A stretch of DNA of 64,000 nt from Evansella vedderi (GCF_030813435.1 NZ_JAUSUG010000006.1:124001-188000), one strand, 5' to 3'. Counted from the first letter of the stretch, positions 1 through 7,489 are shown. Notes: generated by a model from the sequence alone, not told the origin. Numbers and translations: made by a program.

Positions 1-1136
1 ATAACAATACGGCTGTACATGACTAGTCTAGCTTGAGAGATTTCCTTGTCCCTTGCAAAAATTCGTTCGTAAATATCCCTCACAACGGCACTGGCTCCAA
101 CAAGTAGTTGGCTGTCTGCGCTACTCATGATCGCTGCAAGAACGGCCACAAGGAGTATCCCAGCAAAAAACGGGTTCATTACTTCGGCACCTAGTGAGGT
201 GAATATTTGTTCGTTATTAGAATTAGGGAGCATATCTACACTCGGGAAGTAAGCGCGTCCTACTAGACCAACCATGATGGCTCCCCAACCCATAATGACG
301 TTCCAGAATGTTGCAATTAATGCAGCCTGACGCATTTCCTTCTCGTCCTTTAAACTCATGTAACGAACAATGATATGTGGGTTACCAGGACTACCAAATC
401 CAATCCCTAGTAAACCAATGATGGCACCGAAGGCAAAGGCAAATGGACTAGTAAACCCTCCTCCTTCTGCGTGCATAGTAGCTAGTATAGGCTCAAAACC
501 ACCAAGCTGGATGATGGCTGTAATTGGTAGGATGACGAGTGAGAAAAACATAAACATAATTTGAAGAACGTCTGTTTTACTTACTGCGTGGAATCCACCA
601 AGAATAGTGTATAAGAATATGATTGCAGCAGTAAGGAGCATTCCTTGCGTCTGCGTTATCCCAAGGCTTCCTGAAAATGCGGTAGCTCCACCAACAAGTT
701 GACTACCAACATAAGCAACCATGAAGAACAGAATAATCAGGGAGCTAACGAGACGAAGTATTTTCTTTGGATCCCCTAAACGGTTTTCTAAAATATCTGG
801 AATGGTAATGCTTCCAGTAGATTCACTGAAGCGACGGAATCTACGGGCAACGAAGAAGAACATAAATACTTCAACAGTTATGTATCCTGCAACGGCCCAA
901 ACGGCATTCAAGCCAGTTAAATAAGCAGTTCCAGAAACCCCTAAGACTAACCACGAACTACGACCAGAGCTTACAGCAGAGAAAGCAACTGTCCATTTAT
1001 TAAGGTTTCTCCCTGCTAAATAGAAGTCTGTAAGACCATTGGAGCTTTTTCTAGAACTATAAATTCCAATACCAACTAATAAAATTAAATATAAAATTAA
1101 TACGGTAACTGTTAGCGGGTGTGCTGTAATATCCAT
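1..1136 (-). CDS. putP: Sodium:solute symporter, PutP-like (3' end outside window)
   Basis: This encodes an SSS-family Na+-coupled symporter, most like the sodium/proline transporters that import proline as nutrient or osmoprotectant. About 378 residues are visible; the C-terminus lies beyond the window edge. The N-terminus has a first membrane helix near residues 8-26, followed by the family pattern FYLAGRN, then many hydrophobic helices. The segment GSPGNPHIIVRYMS and the later MSSADSQLLV are typical of this family. The ATG is chosen because AGGAGGGAAT lies just upstream. It sits 13 nt after a tiny membrane-protein gene and is probably co-transcribed with it. Substrate assignment to proline is by family resemblance; pantothenate or another solute cannot be excluded. 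Confidence 0.85.
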   Translation of the reverse strand, partial: MDITAHPLTVTVLILYLILLVGIGIYSSRKSSNGLTDFYLAGRNLNKWTVAFSAVSSGRSSWLVLGVSGTAYLTGLNAVWAVAGYITVEVFMFFFVARRFRRFSESTGSITIPDILENRLGDPKKILRLVSSLIILFFMVAYVGSQLVGGATAFSGSLGITQTQGMLLTAAIIFLYTILGGFHAVSKTDVLQIMFMFFSLVILPITAIIQLGGFEPILATMHAEGGGFTSPFAFAFGAIIGLLGIGFGSPGNPHIIVRYMSLKDEKEMRQAALIATFWNVIMGWGAIMVGLVGRAYFPSVDMLPNSNNEQIFTSLGAEVMNPFFAGILLVAVLAAIMSSADSQLLVGASAVVRDIYERIFARDKEISQARLVMYSRIV

Positions 1137-1149
1137 TGTAATTCCCTCC

Positions 1150-1290
1150 TTATGATGTTTGCTTTTCTACTTTTTTACTTGCTTGTTCCGCTTGTGCCTC
1201 CTGTTTGCCGGTAATAAAGTAACAAAGTAAACCAAGCCCTAGAATAGATGATGGGACAACAATCAATCCAAAGAAAATACCTCCAGTCAT
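1150..1290 (-). CDS. Small accessory membrane protein of the symporter (46 aa)
   Basis: This short gene encodes a 46-residue protein with one hydrophobic helix (about residues 3-27) and a charged C-terminal tail rich in Lys, Glu and Gln. A GGAGGAGG ribosome binding site precedes the ATG by about 6 nt, which is strong support for a real gene despite its size. It lies directly upstream of, and in line with, the sodium/solute symporter. Small single-helix proteins encoded beside SSS-family symporters are a recurring arrangement in Bacillaceae, so a role as a symporter partner is inferred. Nothing in the sequence shows the molecular mechanism. Confidence 0.75.
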   Translation of the reverse strand: MTGGIFFGLIVVPSSILGLGLLCYFITGKQEAQAEQASKKVEKQTS

Positions 1291-1411
1291 GTTCTTCACC
1301 TCCTCCAATTAAATTGTATTATATTATTTTTGGAAAATGAAGAAAATTCACTCATGGTAGATAGGAAGGTACAAATGAGGAAAAGTTTAGGAGGTTTAAC
1401 ATTTCTTTTTA

Positions 1412-1502
1412 AAGAAAAAAAGTCCCCGTACCTAAAGGGGTTAAAGGTACGGAGGACTTCTTTTATCGGATATAATATAGTTTTTAGATTAAATACAATC
1501 AA
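1412..1502 (-). promoter_or_regulatory. Promoter followed by terminator hairpin in symporter leader
   Basis: On the minus strand TTGATT (1502-1497) and TATATT (1479-1474) are 17 nt apart and form a plausible sigma-A promoter. About ten bases past the expected start, an imperfect hairpin (1458-1445 with 1433-1421, one bulge) is followed by a run of seven T. The ATG of the small symporter partner is 120 nt further on. Either this is the terminator of an upstream minus-strand transcript, or the symporter operon has a transcriptional attenuator. Confidence 0.45.
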
Positions 1503-1573
1503 GTTTACTGACTTGCTTCATTAGTAGTATTTACTTTATCGGAAATATTAATACCGAAAAATGTCATAAAACT

Positions 1574-1594
1574 GTCACGGACCGGGTCTGTGAC
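1574..1594. repeat. ACCGGGTC palindromic repeat, copy 1
   Basis: A 21-nt near-perfect palindrome GTCACgGACC-G-GGTCtGTGAC. It belongs to a family found at nine intergenic places in this window, always with an ACC(C/G)GGT core and flanking GTCAC/GTGAC or GTTCAC/GTGAAC. Confidence 0.8.
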
Positions 1595-1642
1595 GATTTT
1601 TTAATAGGCTCTGTTATCGTTGAATGTTGATTTTAATATTAA

Positions 1643-1674
1643 AATCGGACTTCCATAAATTTGGAAGTCCGATT
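1643..1674 (-). terminator. Terminator hairpin after the minus-strand membrane gene
   Basis: Perfect 13-bp stem (1643-1655 with 1662-1674) with a 6-nt loop. On the minus strand it is followed by a T-rich stretch. It lies 54 nt beyond the stop of the membrane protein gene ending at 1728. Confidence 0.6.
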
Positions 1675-1686
1675 ATTGCTTATTCG

Positions 1687-1702
1687 CTTATTCAACTAAC
1701 GC
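1687..1702. repeat. 16-bp inverted repeat, left copy
   Basis: CTTATTCAACTAACGC matches the reverse complement of 3636-3651 with one mismatch. The pair encloses the MarR regulator gene and two membrane protein genes. Confidence 0.6.
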
Positions 1703-1727
1703 TTCCCGTTTGTTTAAGTACACCCCT

Positions 1728-2195
1728 TCACAATTTACTGTAAAACGAAAAACATCGGTTTAGAAGCATTTGGTATCCATATATTAAAAAAGAAAAGGAA
1801 AAGTAAGTAAGGAATACGTGTTTACTTTTAAAATTTACTAACTTGTATACCTTGAATTTTTGGAAGATATAGCTGAGCGGATATGAAAGAAGTATATTGG
1901 CAATTAAATTAAGGGCAACATATTGCTTGAATTTCCCAAAGGTTAAATGAAAAATCCAGAGTGTTCCAGCAAAGAATGAACCAAATACAAAACTTAAATC
2001 ATTTAGTATTTTTGTTGTCTTATTACCCTTAATAACCCAAAATTTATATGGTATTGATAAGGCACAGACAATTAAAACAAGTACGGAAGTAAAAATCGAA
2101 ACAGGTAAATATTTATAAAAAGACTTTCTGGGTAAAAAGATAAGTGAAATCCAAGATATTAATACCGTAGCTAATCGAATTAATGTAGGAGTCAT
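1728..2195 (-). CDS. Uncharacterised integral membrane protein (155 aa)
   Basis: The product is very hydrophobic, with about five predicted membrane segments near residues 5-22, 29-48, 67-87, 90-111 and 125-145, and almost no soluble domain. No enzymatic motif is visible. It resembles the small multi-helix hypothetical proteins that occur in accessory regions of Bacillus genomes, often beside CBO0543-type proteins as here. An AAGGAA sequence lies about 12 nt before the ATG, so the ribosome binding site is only moderate. It is 240 nt downstream of the CBO0543-like gene on the same strand and is low in GC. Function unknown; a role in the membrane together with its neighbour is inference. Confidence 0.65.
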   Translation of the reverse strand: MTPTLIRLATVLISWISLIFLPRKSFYKYLPVSIFTSVLVLIVCALSIPYKFWVIKGNKTTKILNDLSFVFGSFFAGTLWIFHLTFGKFKQYVALNLIANILLSYPLSYIFQKFKVYKLVNFKSKHVFLTYFSFSFLIYGYQMLLNRCFSFYSKL

Positions 2196-2437
2196 ACTAC
2201 TCTCAGTTCCTTTCTTATATACTATTTGGCGACCAATTAATTTAAAGATAAAATACTTTTTTGAATAATAAAGAGTGAAGTAATACGATAATATTATTGG
2301 CTAATACATCTATTGTTATGAAGTTTAGCGTTCTTTTTTAGCATTACTTTTGTTACGTGAATAAGTAAAAAATCTGCTGAGGCAACTTCCGATATTAAAC
2401 TCTTTCACCCGTTAGTGAAAGTGGAATCCATCACAAA

Positions 2438-2938
2438 TTATTTATATTTTTCTTTAAACTCATCTTTAAAAAACCAACGATAAAACAGCCTTGATGAAAA
2501 ATATGTTAAACTAATCGTTATAAAGGTCCAATACCACTTCCACTTTACATATTTAATTAGGTTAGTATACCTTTCTAAAATAAATTCTAAAATAGTTATA
2601 GCCCCTGAATTAAAGATGTAATAAAAAATTTTTATAAATTTATTCTTATTTTCAGGATAATTAGTGTTAAAGATTGCACATAAAGACGGATAAATAAAAT
2701 ATTCAAATGAAAAACTGGATTTATTTGCCTTTTTAAAAAATCTAACAGGATATTTAATTAGTCCTTTTTCAACTACTAATAAGCCAAATAACCAAGTCAC
2801 AACCTGTTTATATAAAAATGCTAGGACACCTTGTCTAACCTTATCTTTTGGTATAAATTTAAACAATAGCCCAGCTGTAACGACCCATATCAACCTTAAA
2901 ATAATATAATCTCTAAATACACTACTTGATTTAAGCAT
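2438..2938 (-). CDS. CBO0543-family membrane protein
   Basis: A 166-residue membrane protein with family-typical features: a KQVVTWLFGLLVVE segment with an adjacent aromatic/basic stretch, a conserved YPENK motif near the middle, and WKWYW followed by a C-terminal helix ending in YRWFF. About four membrane segments are expected. The family is widespread in Firmicutes and has no known biochemical role. The ATG at 2938 is preferred over a TTG six bases earlier because GAGGG lies 8 nt before the ATG. The start overlaps the last 8 nt of the MarR gene, which suggests translational coupling and control of this gene by that regulator. Confidence 0.75.
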   Translation of the reverse strand: MLKSSSVFRDYIILRLIWVVTAGLLFKFIPKDKVRQGVLAFLYKQVVTWLFGLLVVEKGLIKYPVRFFKKANKSSFSFEYFIYPSLCAIFNTNYPENKNKFIKIFYYIFNSGAITILEFILERYTNLIKYVKWKWYWTFITISLTYFSSRLFYRWFFKDEFKEKYK

Positions 2939-3422
2939 AATCAAAGCCCTCTACTTGTGCATTTATTACACTCTTCCGAAAATCCAACCCCTTCTGTTCT
3001 TCTAAAATTTTATTTCCATATTCTAAAAATAACAAAACTTCTTTCTCTGACAAATGATTGATATCAAATGGGAATTTTTTCATTGTTTTAGCTTTCTCCA
3101 TCAATTGTTCAAGTATAATTCTTCCTTTATCTGTCATGGAAACAACTTTGAAACCTAACTCATTTCTTTTGGTTTTCACATAAATAAATTTCTTTTCTTG
3201 GAGTCTATTTAGTAATCTGGTTACTGTCGAATTATGCCAACAACCTAACTCACCAATTTTAGTTGGGGTTAGTTCATTATTATTAGTTGATAGGAGAAAT
3301 AAGATATGTTGTTGAGCAGGAGTAATATTAAATTCTCTTCCTAATTCATTCCATTTATTTTCTATATCAAAATACAAAGCTCTTGTCATTAAAATCAATT
3401 GTTGTCTTTGTAATAAATTCAA
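2931..3422 (-). CDS. MarR-family transcriptional regulator
   Basis: This 163-residue protein has a winged helix-turn-helix of the MarR family: helix region around residues 30-60 (TPAQQHILFLL), the recognition part GCWHNSTVTRLLNRLQEKKFI, and a wing with VSMTDKGR. The start is taken at TTG because GAGGGGG sits 6 nt upstream; an ATG further up would place the start inside a palindrome that looks like the operator. The regulator overlaps the next gene by 8 nt. It probably represses its own operon, consisting of itself and the CBO0543-type membrane protein, through the adjacent dyad. The inducer is unknown. It is somewhat like the Hpr/ScoC branch, but an assignment to that branch is not supported. 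Confidence 0.8.
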   Translation of the reverse strand: MNLLQRQQLILMTRALYFDIENKWNELGREFNITPAQQHILFLLSTNNNELTPTKIGELGCWHNSTVTRLLNRLQEKKFIYVKTKRNELGFKVVSMTDKGRIILEQLMEKAKTMKKFPFDINHLSEKEVLLFLEYGNKILEEQKGLDFRKSVINAQVEGFDYA

Positions 3423-3435
3423 AAATATCCCCCTC

Positions 3436-3463
3436 ACTTGTATGTGCAATTGCATGTACAAGT
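3436..3463. promoter_or_regulatory. 28-bp palindrome, probable MarR operator
   Basis: The dyad reads ACTTGTA-NN-TGCAATTGCA-NN-TACAAGT, symmetric except for the two dinucleotides. It lies immediately upstream of the ribosome binding site of the MarR gene, the usual place for an autoregulatory MarR operator. Operator function is inferred. Confidence 0.6.
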
Positions 3464-3635
3464 GTTATTATTTTCTGTAAGTATTATCTTATTCATAAAA
3501 AAATTACTTTTACTTAACCTCCCCGTTAGTGATATAGCAGAAAAATCAGACAATTCACCTAATATAACCTTAACTTACTTTTCCAATAAAAAGGGTTATA
3601 AAAGATAGCTTTATTCTTATTTTGGGATTAAGCGT

Positions 3636-3651
3636 GCGTCAGTTGAATAAG
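3636..3651. repeat. 16-bp inverted repeat, right copy
   Basis: GCGTCAGTTGAATAAG is the reverse complement of 1687-1702 with one mismatch. It is only ten bases from the end of the broken IS1595-type transposase. Confidence 0.6.
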
Positions 3652-3660
3652 AAACAAAAC

Positions 3661-4227
3661 TTATATCTCGATATGCGATGTTCTAAGTGTATCATACGTT
3701 TCCATATTTGGTATTAAATCCCTTTTAATTATCGAATCTTTTATATTAACGTCATTTCTTTGGTGATGAATGGCTTCCAGTACTTGAAACCAGGTAAGGT
3801 AATTATTCAGATACTTTGTTGCAACACCCTTAAATCGTTGTATCCATCCTTTTAGTCTACTGTGATAGCTATTGACGTTTTGAATATGATAAATGCCCTT
3901 AGTACGGATTTTTCCATCTGATTTGAATTGATAAATAACCATCCCCTTATCAGCAGCATAGGTTTTAAAGGCACGCCAAGAATCGGTGCATAAGACGTTT
4001 TTATTGGAGAGTTTATGTCCGATTGCTTCTTCTAATTGTTCTTTTGTTAATCGTCCCATTCCTAATGCCTGGGAAAACGTCATTTTATCCCGGTCTCTAG
4101 CCACTAACACGCACTCTTGTTCATTACTTATTCCGCGTTTTTTAGCAGCTCCTCCTCGTTTACGAGGTTTTCTGTCTTTGATATTTCTAGACCCTTTTTC
4201 GGAGTACAGAAAATAGGTCTCGTCCAT
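3661..4227 (-). pseudogene. IS1595-family transposase fragment (ISXO2-like DDE domain)
   Basis: The 188-residue reading frame is the C-terminal catalytic part of an IS1595-type transposase. It begins at the first catalytic aspartate (DETYFLY), has a second aspartate in CTDSWRAFK, and the family segment VNSYHSRLKGW followed by GVATKYLNNYL. The usual N-terminal zinc ribbon and helix-turn-helix, roughly 120 residues, are missing. A stop codon lies in frame two codons before the ATG and no ribosome binding site is visible, so this is a decayed insertion sequence. Terminal inverted repeats of the element could not be recognised with confidence. Confidence 0.8.
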
Positions 4228-4306
4228 TTCTTACCACCGTTATAGAACGAGAGTTCGGGTAATTGCAAATATCAACATTAAACGCTAACACAGCGTTTTA
4301 ATTAAA

Positions 4307-4344
4307 AAAATGCAGCTGGAGAGTTTTATCTTTAGCTGCATTTT
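4307..4344 (-). terminator. Terminator hairpin
   Basis: An 11-bp stem (4307-4317 with 4334-4344) followed on the minus strand by seven T. It ends the transcript of the small gene at 4427-4657. Confidence 0.7.
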
Positions 4345-4426
4345 GTTTATATCTTTAATTTAATTAGATTAACCTCAACTCGTCCAATTCCGTTTAAATC
4401 AAATTATGCCCGTCTGAGTACTTAAT

Positions 4427-4657
4427 CTAGTATTCCCGGATGGAGCGAAGGAGGATTTCGTCGGCATTGATATTCTCCATATGCTTTATTTCTACGCTCG
4501 ATTTTAGGTTACCTAATGCATCGTGAATGTTTTCTAAACTTTCTTCATGAATGACGAGCTGCTCCATTATATCTACTAAATCCTTCCTTTTCATCATTTC
4601 CTGCTCTATTTTTGCCAAACGGTGAAGGATTACTTTTATTAATTCTTTTTCGTCCAA
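4427..4657 (-). CDS. Small helical hypothetical protein (76 aa)
   Basis: The start is set at TTG because AAAGGAGA lies 8 nt upstream. An ATG 39 nt further up has no such site. The product is acidic and charged, with heptad-like leucine and isoleucine spacing over residues 5-55, so a coiled coil or helical bundle is likely. No known domain was recognised. It is flanked by its own terminator on one side and a large intergenic repeat on the other, and looks like an accessory gene. Function unknown. Confidence 0.5.
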   Translation of the reverse strand: MDEKELIKVILHRLAKIEQEMMKRKDLVDIMEQLVIHEESLENIHDALGNLKSSVEIKHMENINADEILLRSIREY

Positions 4658-4782
4658 TGTTAGGTCTCCTTTCAAATTATTTTTATTGTGCTGCAATCGA
4701 TTCGAGTCTGTTCAAAAAGCTCAAATACCAACCTTTTTATATGAAGCTATGCTTTAATACATTTTTTCAAACAAAGTTGATT

Positions 4783-5100
4783 GAAGCGAAAGGCAGGAGC
4801 TGTCTCTTCCTCTACAAGCAAAGCTTCGAAGTGAATCCGTCGAGACAAATCAATGTATATTCAACGAAGTAACGCTCTTTCCTGCGGGAAAAGCAACAAC
4901 GCTCTTCCATGCGACGAGTAATCGCAGGAGCAGCTGAAGACACCGCAGGGACGAGCGTTTACTTCACGAGTAAGCTACGAGTTGTCTCGACGGATGCAGC
5001 TCCGAAGCGAAACTAGTAGAGGAAGAGACACAGTTTTTTCCCGAGGAGGCTGAAGCGTTGCCCGCGGAAAGCGAGTGCCTGAAGCGTAAATCAACTTCCA
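4783..5100. repeat. REP-like repeat, long composite copy
   Basis: The largest copy, about 320 nt. It contains two inverted arms of about 50 nt (near 4797-4850 and 4979-5035) with the module CGAGTTGTCTCGACG and AGGAAGAGACA, and ends with the GAAGCGTTGCCCGCGGAAAG segment common to the family. A close relative is at 51323-51525. It fills the space between the small hypothetical gene and ssb. Confidence 0.75.
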
Positions 5101-5156
5101 AATTTAGCACAGTTAAAATAGTTTTCATTTATCGTGGTGTTTTAAAACAGACTCTT

Positions 5157-5822
5157 TTAAAAAGGAAGATCAGAAGCATCATTGGCTTCGGCTGGTTTAC
5201 CTGATAGGTTAGTAGTAGAAGCATTACTAGTCCCGCTGGAAACAGTAGGGGCGGCAACTCCGGAATTAGAAGCAACACCCGAACCATTTACGTGGCTTTG
5301 ATTGGAAACAGCACCATTACCGTTACTAGCACCCTGATTGGAAACAGTCCCATTTCCATTAGATACAAAACCACTTCCGTTTGCTGCCCCTTGATTAACA
5401 ACTCTACCATTTCCATTTACAGCTCCTTGGTTGGAATAAGGGCCGTTCATTACGCGAGGTTCTTCTCCTGGAATTGGTATCTCATCTGATGGTTGAGCGT
5501 TTCGTTTTAGCTGTAGGAAGGTGATATTTTCCGCAATGATTTCTGGAAAACTTAACCGCTTGTTATCTTCAATTTCTTGGGAGCGCATTTGCACTCTCCC
5601 TGTTATGCAAACAAGGGACCCCTTCGTGCAATAGTCACTGGACATTTCCGCCGTCTTTCTCCAGGCAACACATGAAATAAAGTCTGTGTCATAATTCCCT
5701 TCCTGGTTTTTAAAGGAACGGCGGACGGCTAAGGTAATTCTTGTGAAGGCTCTTCCGTCTTTCGTGTTGGAAATAATCGGGTCTTTCACAATTCTTCCTA
5801 TTAACATTATTTGGTTTAACAT
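5157..5822 (-). CDS. ssb: Single-stranded DNA-binding protein (SSB paralogue)
   Basis: The product (221 aa) binds single-stranded DNA. Residues 1-105 form the OB fold, starting MLNQIMLIGRIVKDP, with DTDFISCVAWRKTAE in the middle. A linker of about 85 residues is made of degenerate repeats rich in Asn, Gly, Ser and Gln (NQGA, NGNG). The last residues DASDLPF are the acidic tip that docks partner enzymes. The ATG at 5822 is chosen because AGGAG lies 8 nt upstream; a longer frame would run into the transposase gene. It starts 11 nt after the stop of the RAYT transposase and is likely co-transcribed with it. It is not in the rpsF-ssb-rpsR setting of the main SSB, so it is probably a second copy. 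Confidence 0.85.
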   Translation of the reverse strand: MLNQIMLIGRIVKDPIISNTKDGRAFTRITLAVRRSFKNQEGNYDTDFISCVAWRKTAEMSSDYCTKGSLVCITGRVQMRSQEIEDNKRLSFPEIIAENITFLQLKRNAQPSDEIPIPGEEPRVMNGPYSNQGAVNGNGRVVNQGAANGSGFVSNGNGTVSNQGASNGNGAVSNQSHVNGSGVASNSGVAAPTVSSGTSNASTTNLSGKPAEANDASDLPF

Positions 5823-5833
5823 GTCATTCACTC

Positions 5834-6580
5834 CTAGTTTTCTTTTAATCTTTGATTTGATTTTTGGATTTGTTTTAATTTCCATTCTCGTTCTATATAT
5901 CTTGAATAATGCTGGTGAAGGGGGACGGGAAAGAGCTGACGAATTCTATCTTTGGAAAAAGCCTTCGGTGGGGATCGTGGTGTAAAATCAGCTGTTAAAA
6001 ACCTATTCCAGTCGCTTGGATTAGCTTGAAAGTAAAATAGATTTTCTGTTGGCAGTGATAGATTTTTTTCCAGGGAAAGGGAAGGGTATTCTTCCATTGC
6101 CGTTCCTGTGAAGATGCTGTTCTGATCTGCGATTAGGTCAGGAGTCACATATTGACTGCAGCTGCTATGCCGGTATTTCGACGGGTCCTCACAAATATTT
6201 GCTTCCCTCGGGTTGTTATGAATATAGGCGCTGACAGTCATTAAACCATAATCCGATGGAACTGGGTGAGAGGAGTACCGGTTCTGGAAGAGGGGACCCG
6301 TTAACTTGTACTTCTGGTTGAACCAAATGGCGTATGGCGTATTGATGGCATGCATTAATTTTGCTAATGGCTGCTCCTTTGTCTGTATTAATAGATGGTA
6401 GTGGTTGGTCATGAGGCAGTAGGCATGGAGCGCATAAGGAGAGTACAGGAATGCATCGTCTAAGATAGAATAGAATTTGTTGTAATCTTCCTCGCAGAGA
6501 AAAATAGGCGTTTTACGGATTCCACGGTTAATAACGTGATAAATAGCTCCAGGGTACCATTGTCTTTTACGAACTGGCAT
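5834..6580 (-). CDS. REP-associated tyrosine transposase (RAYT, Y1/HUH family)
   Basis: A 248-residue Y1 transposase of the type linked to REP sequences. It starts RQWYPGAIYHVINRGI, has the metal-binding HUH motif in CLMTNHYHLLIQT, the conserved GPLFQNRYSS, and a YIHNNPREA segment that is a candidate region for the nucleophilic tyrosine. The C-terminal 80 residues are variable and charged. RAYTs in other bacteria cut single-stranded REP DNA and are normally single-copy, not flanked by their own terminal repeats. GAAGGAGG precedes the ATG. The gene lies between two copies of a palindromic intergenic repeat family and is followed after 11 nt by an SSB gene. All key residues appear intact. Action on the local repeats is inference. 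Confidence 0.88.
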   Translation of the reverse strand: MPVRKRQWYPGAIYHVINRGIRKTPIFLCEEDYNKFYSILDDAFLYSPYALHAYCLMTNHYHLLIQTKEQPLAKLMHAINTPYAIWFNQKYKLTGPLFQNRYSSHPVPSDYGLMTVSAYIHNNPREANICEDPSKYRHSSCSQYVTPDLIADQNSIFTGTAMEEYPSLSLEKNLSLPTENLFYFQANPSDWNRFLTADFTPRSPPKAFSKDRIRQLFPVPLHQHYSRYIEREWKLKQIQKSNQRLKEN

Positions 6581-6817
6581 CGTTATTTCCTCCTTCGATC
6601 ATTGCTCTGTTTAGTATTGTGATTAATAAATGGATGAATGGATTGTTCCCTTTGAAAAATAAGTAGTGTCACGGTTAAGTTAAGTTGTGTAAGACGAGAG
6701 CCAACCCCACCTAGATCTAATTTCCTTCACCTCCTCTCTGTTTTTTATTACGCTGCAGGTTATAGCAGGGCAGATGTTAATAAATACTGTTTTCAAAACT
6801 GGGTTGCTTTTTTTAAC

Positions 6818-6911
6818 AAGCTTGGAGGAGCGGAAGGCGACATTACGCCGTTGCCCACAGGACGTGGGCTGCTTTTAGGCGTAATTGGTCCCCCTGCAGC
6901 GTATCCAAGCC
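6818..6911. repeat. REP-like repeat, medium copy next to the RAYT gene
   Basis: Begins AAGCTTGGAGGAGCGGAAGG and ends GCGTATCCAAGCC, so the outer ends are inverted. The inside carries the ATTACGCC/GGCGTAAT module shared with copies at 17941, 21281, 29371 and 57601. Confidence 0.8.
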
Positions 6912-6960
6912 ACATATATTCATCTAAAACACAACTAGAACATCTATATTTAAAATCTGT

Positions 6961-7146
6961 GAAAAAAGAAAAAAGTGTGAGGACAGCTGCAAATCCTCGA
7001 AAAAAGACCTCATCGAGTAATTGCAGCTGTCCTGCACACTTCGAAATTGGATACTTATTGCAAGGGATTGTAGCCCTTACTGATTATGTATCAAATAAAG
7101 ATTTATTCTGACCTCTATAGTGGTTAGAGGTGCAATAAGTATATCC
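6961..7146 (-). ncRNA. Candidate structured RNA with terminator
   Basis: A 12-14 bp stem (7049-7062 with 7131-7146) closes a domain with several short internal hairpins (AGGG/CCCT, AATAA/TTATT, ACCTCT/AGAGGT). On the minus strand it is followed at once by a long hairpin (7041-7021 with 6992-6973, inner stem CTCGA/TCGAG) and a T-rich tract. No protein gene explains this terminator. No clear promoter was found, and no known RNA family was recognised. Confidence 0.3.
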
Positions 7147-7489
7147 GTATCACAGTTGAATGAGGAAACTCCAACAGTGAATCGGTCTTTGGGGAATATT
7201 TAATTGTGGTAAAATTTCCATTTATTTAAACCTAGTTTGGGTTCTTCTCAATGTGTGTAAGGCAGGAAGAACGATTTGAAGAGTAATTTGAAGAAAGCTC
7301 GATATAGGGCTTCTAGTGAGTGGGAGTTATGACCTATAGCTTTACGAGGAGTAAAATGGCAGAATGTCGAACTATAGGAAATATATGTATCTTATAGGAG
7401 CTTATGTCTAATATTATTGTAAGCGTTTTAAAAAGACAATACTATTTTCGTACTTTGACACAAAATGTACACATTTCCAACCAAAAAAA

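Noticed and set aside
6851-7111. Reading frame of 86 codons over a repeat
   Set aside because: Starts inside a REP-like copy and crosses a long inverted repeat; no ribosome binding site and no conserved protein character.
7049-7146. tRNA gene
   Set aside because: The closed four-way shape is superficially similar, but the closing stem is too long and there is no T-loop sequence or anticodon arm of proper size.
7417-7431. CcpA site TTGTAAGCGTTTTAA
   Set aside because: It fits the consensus except one position, but lies 200 nt past the asnB stop in a gene-free region, so there is nothing for it to control.
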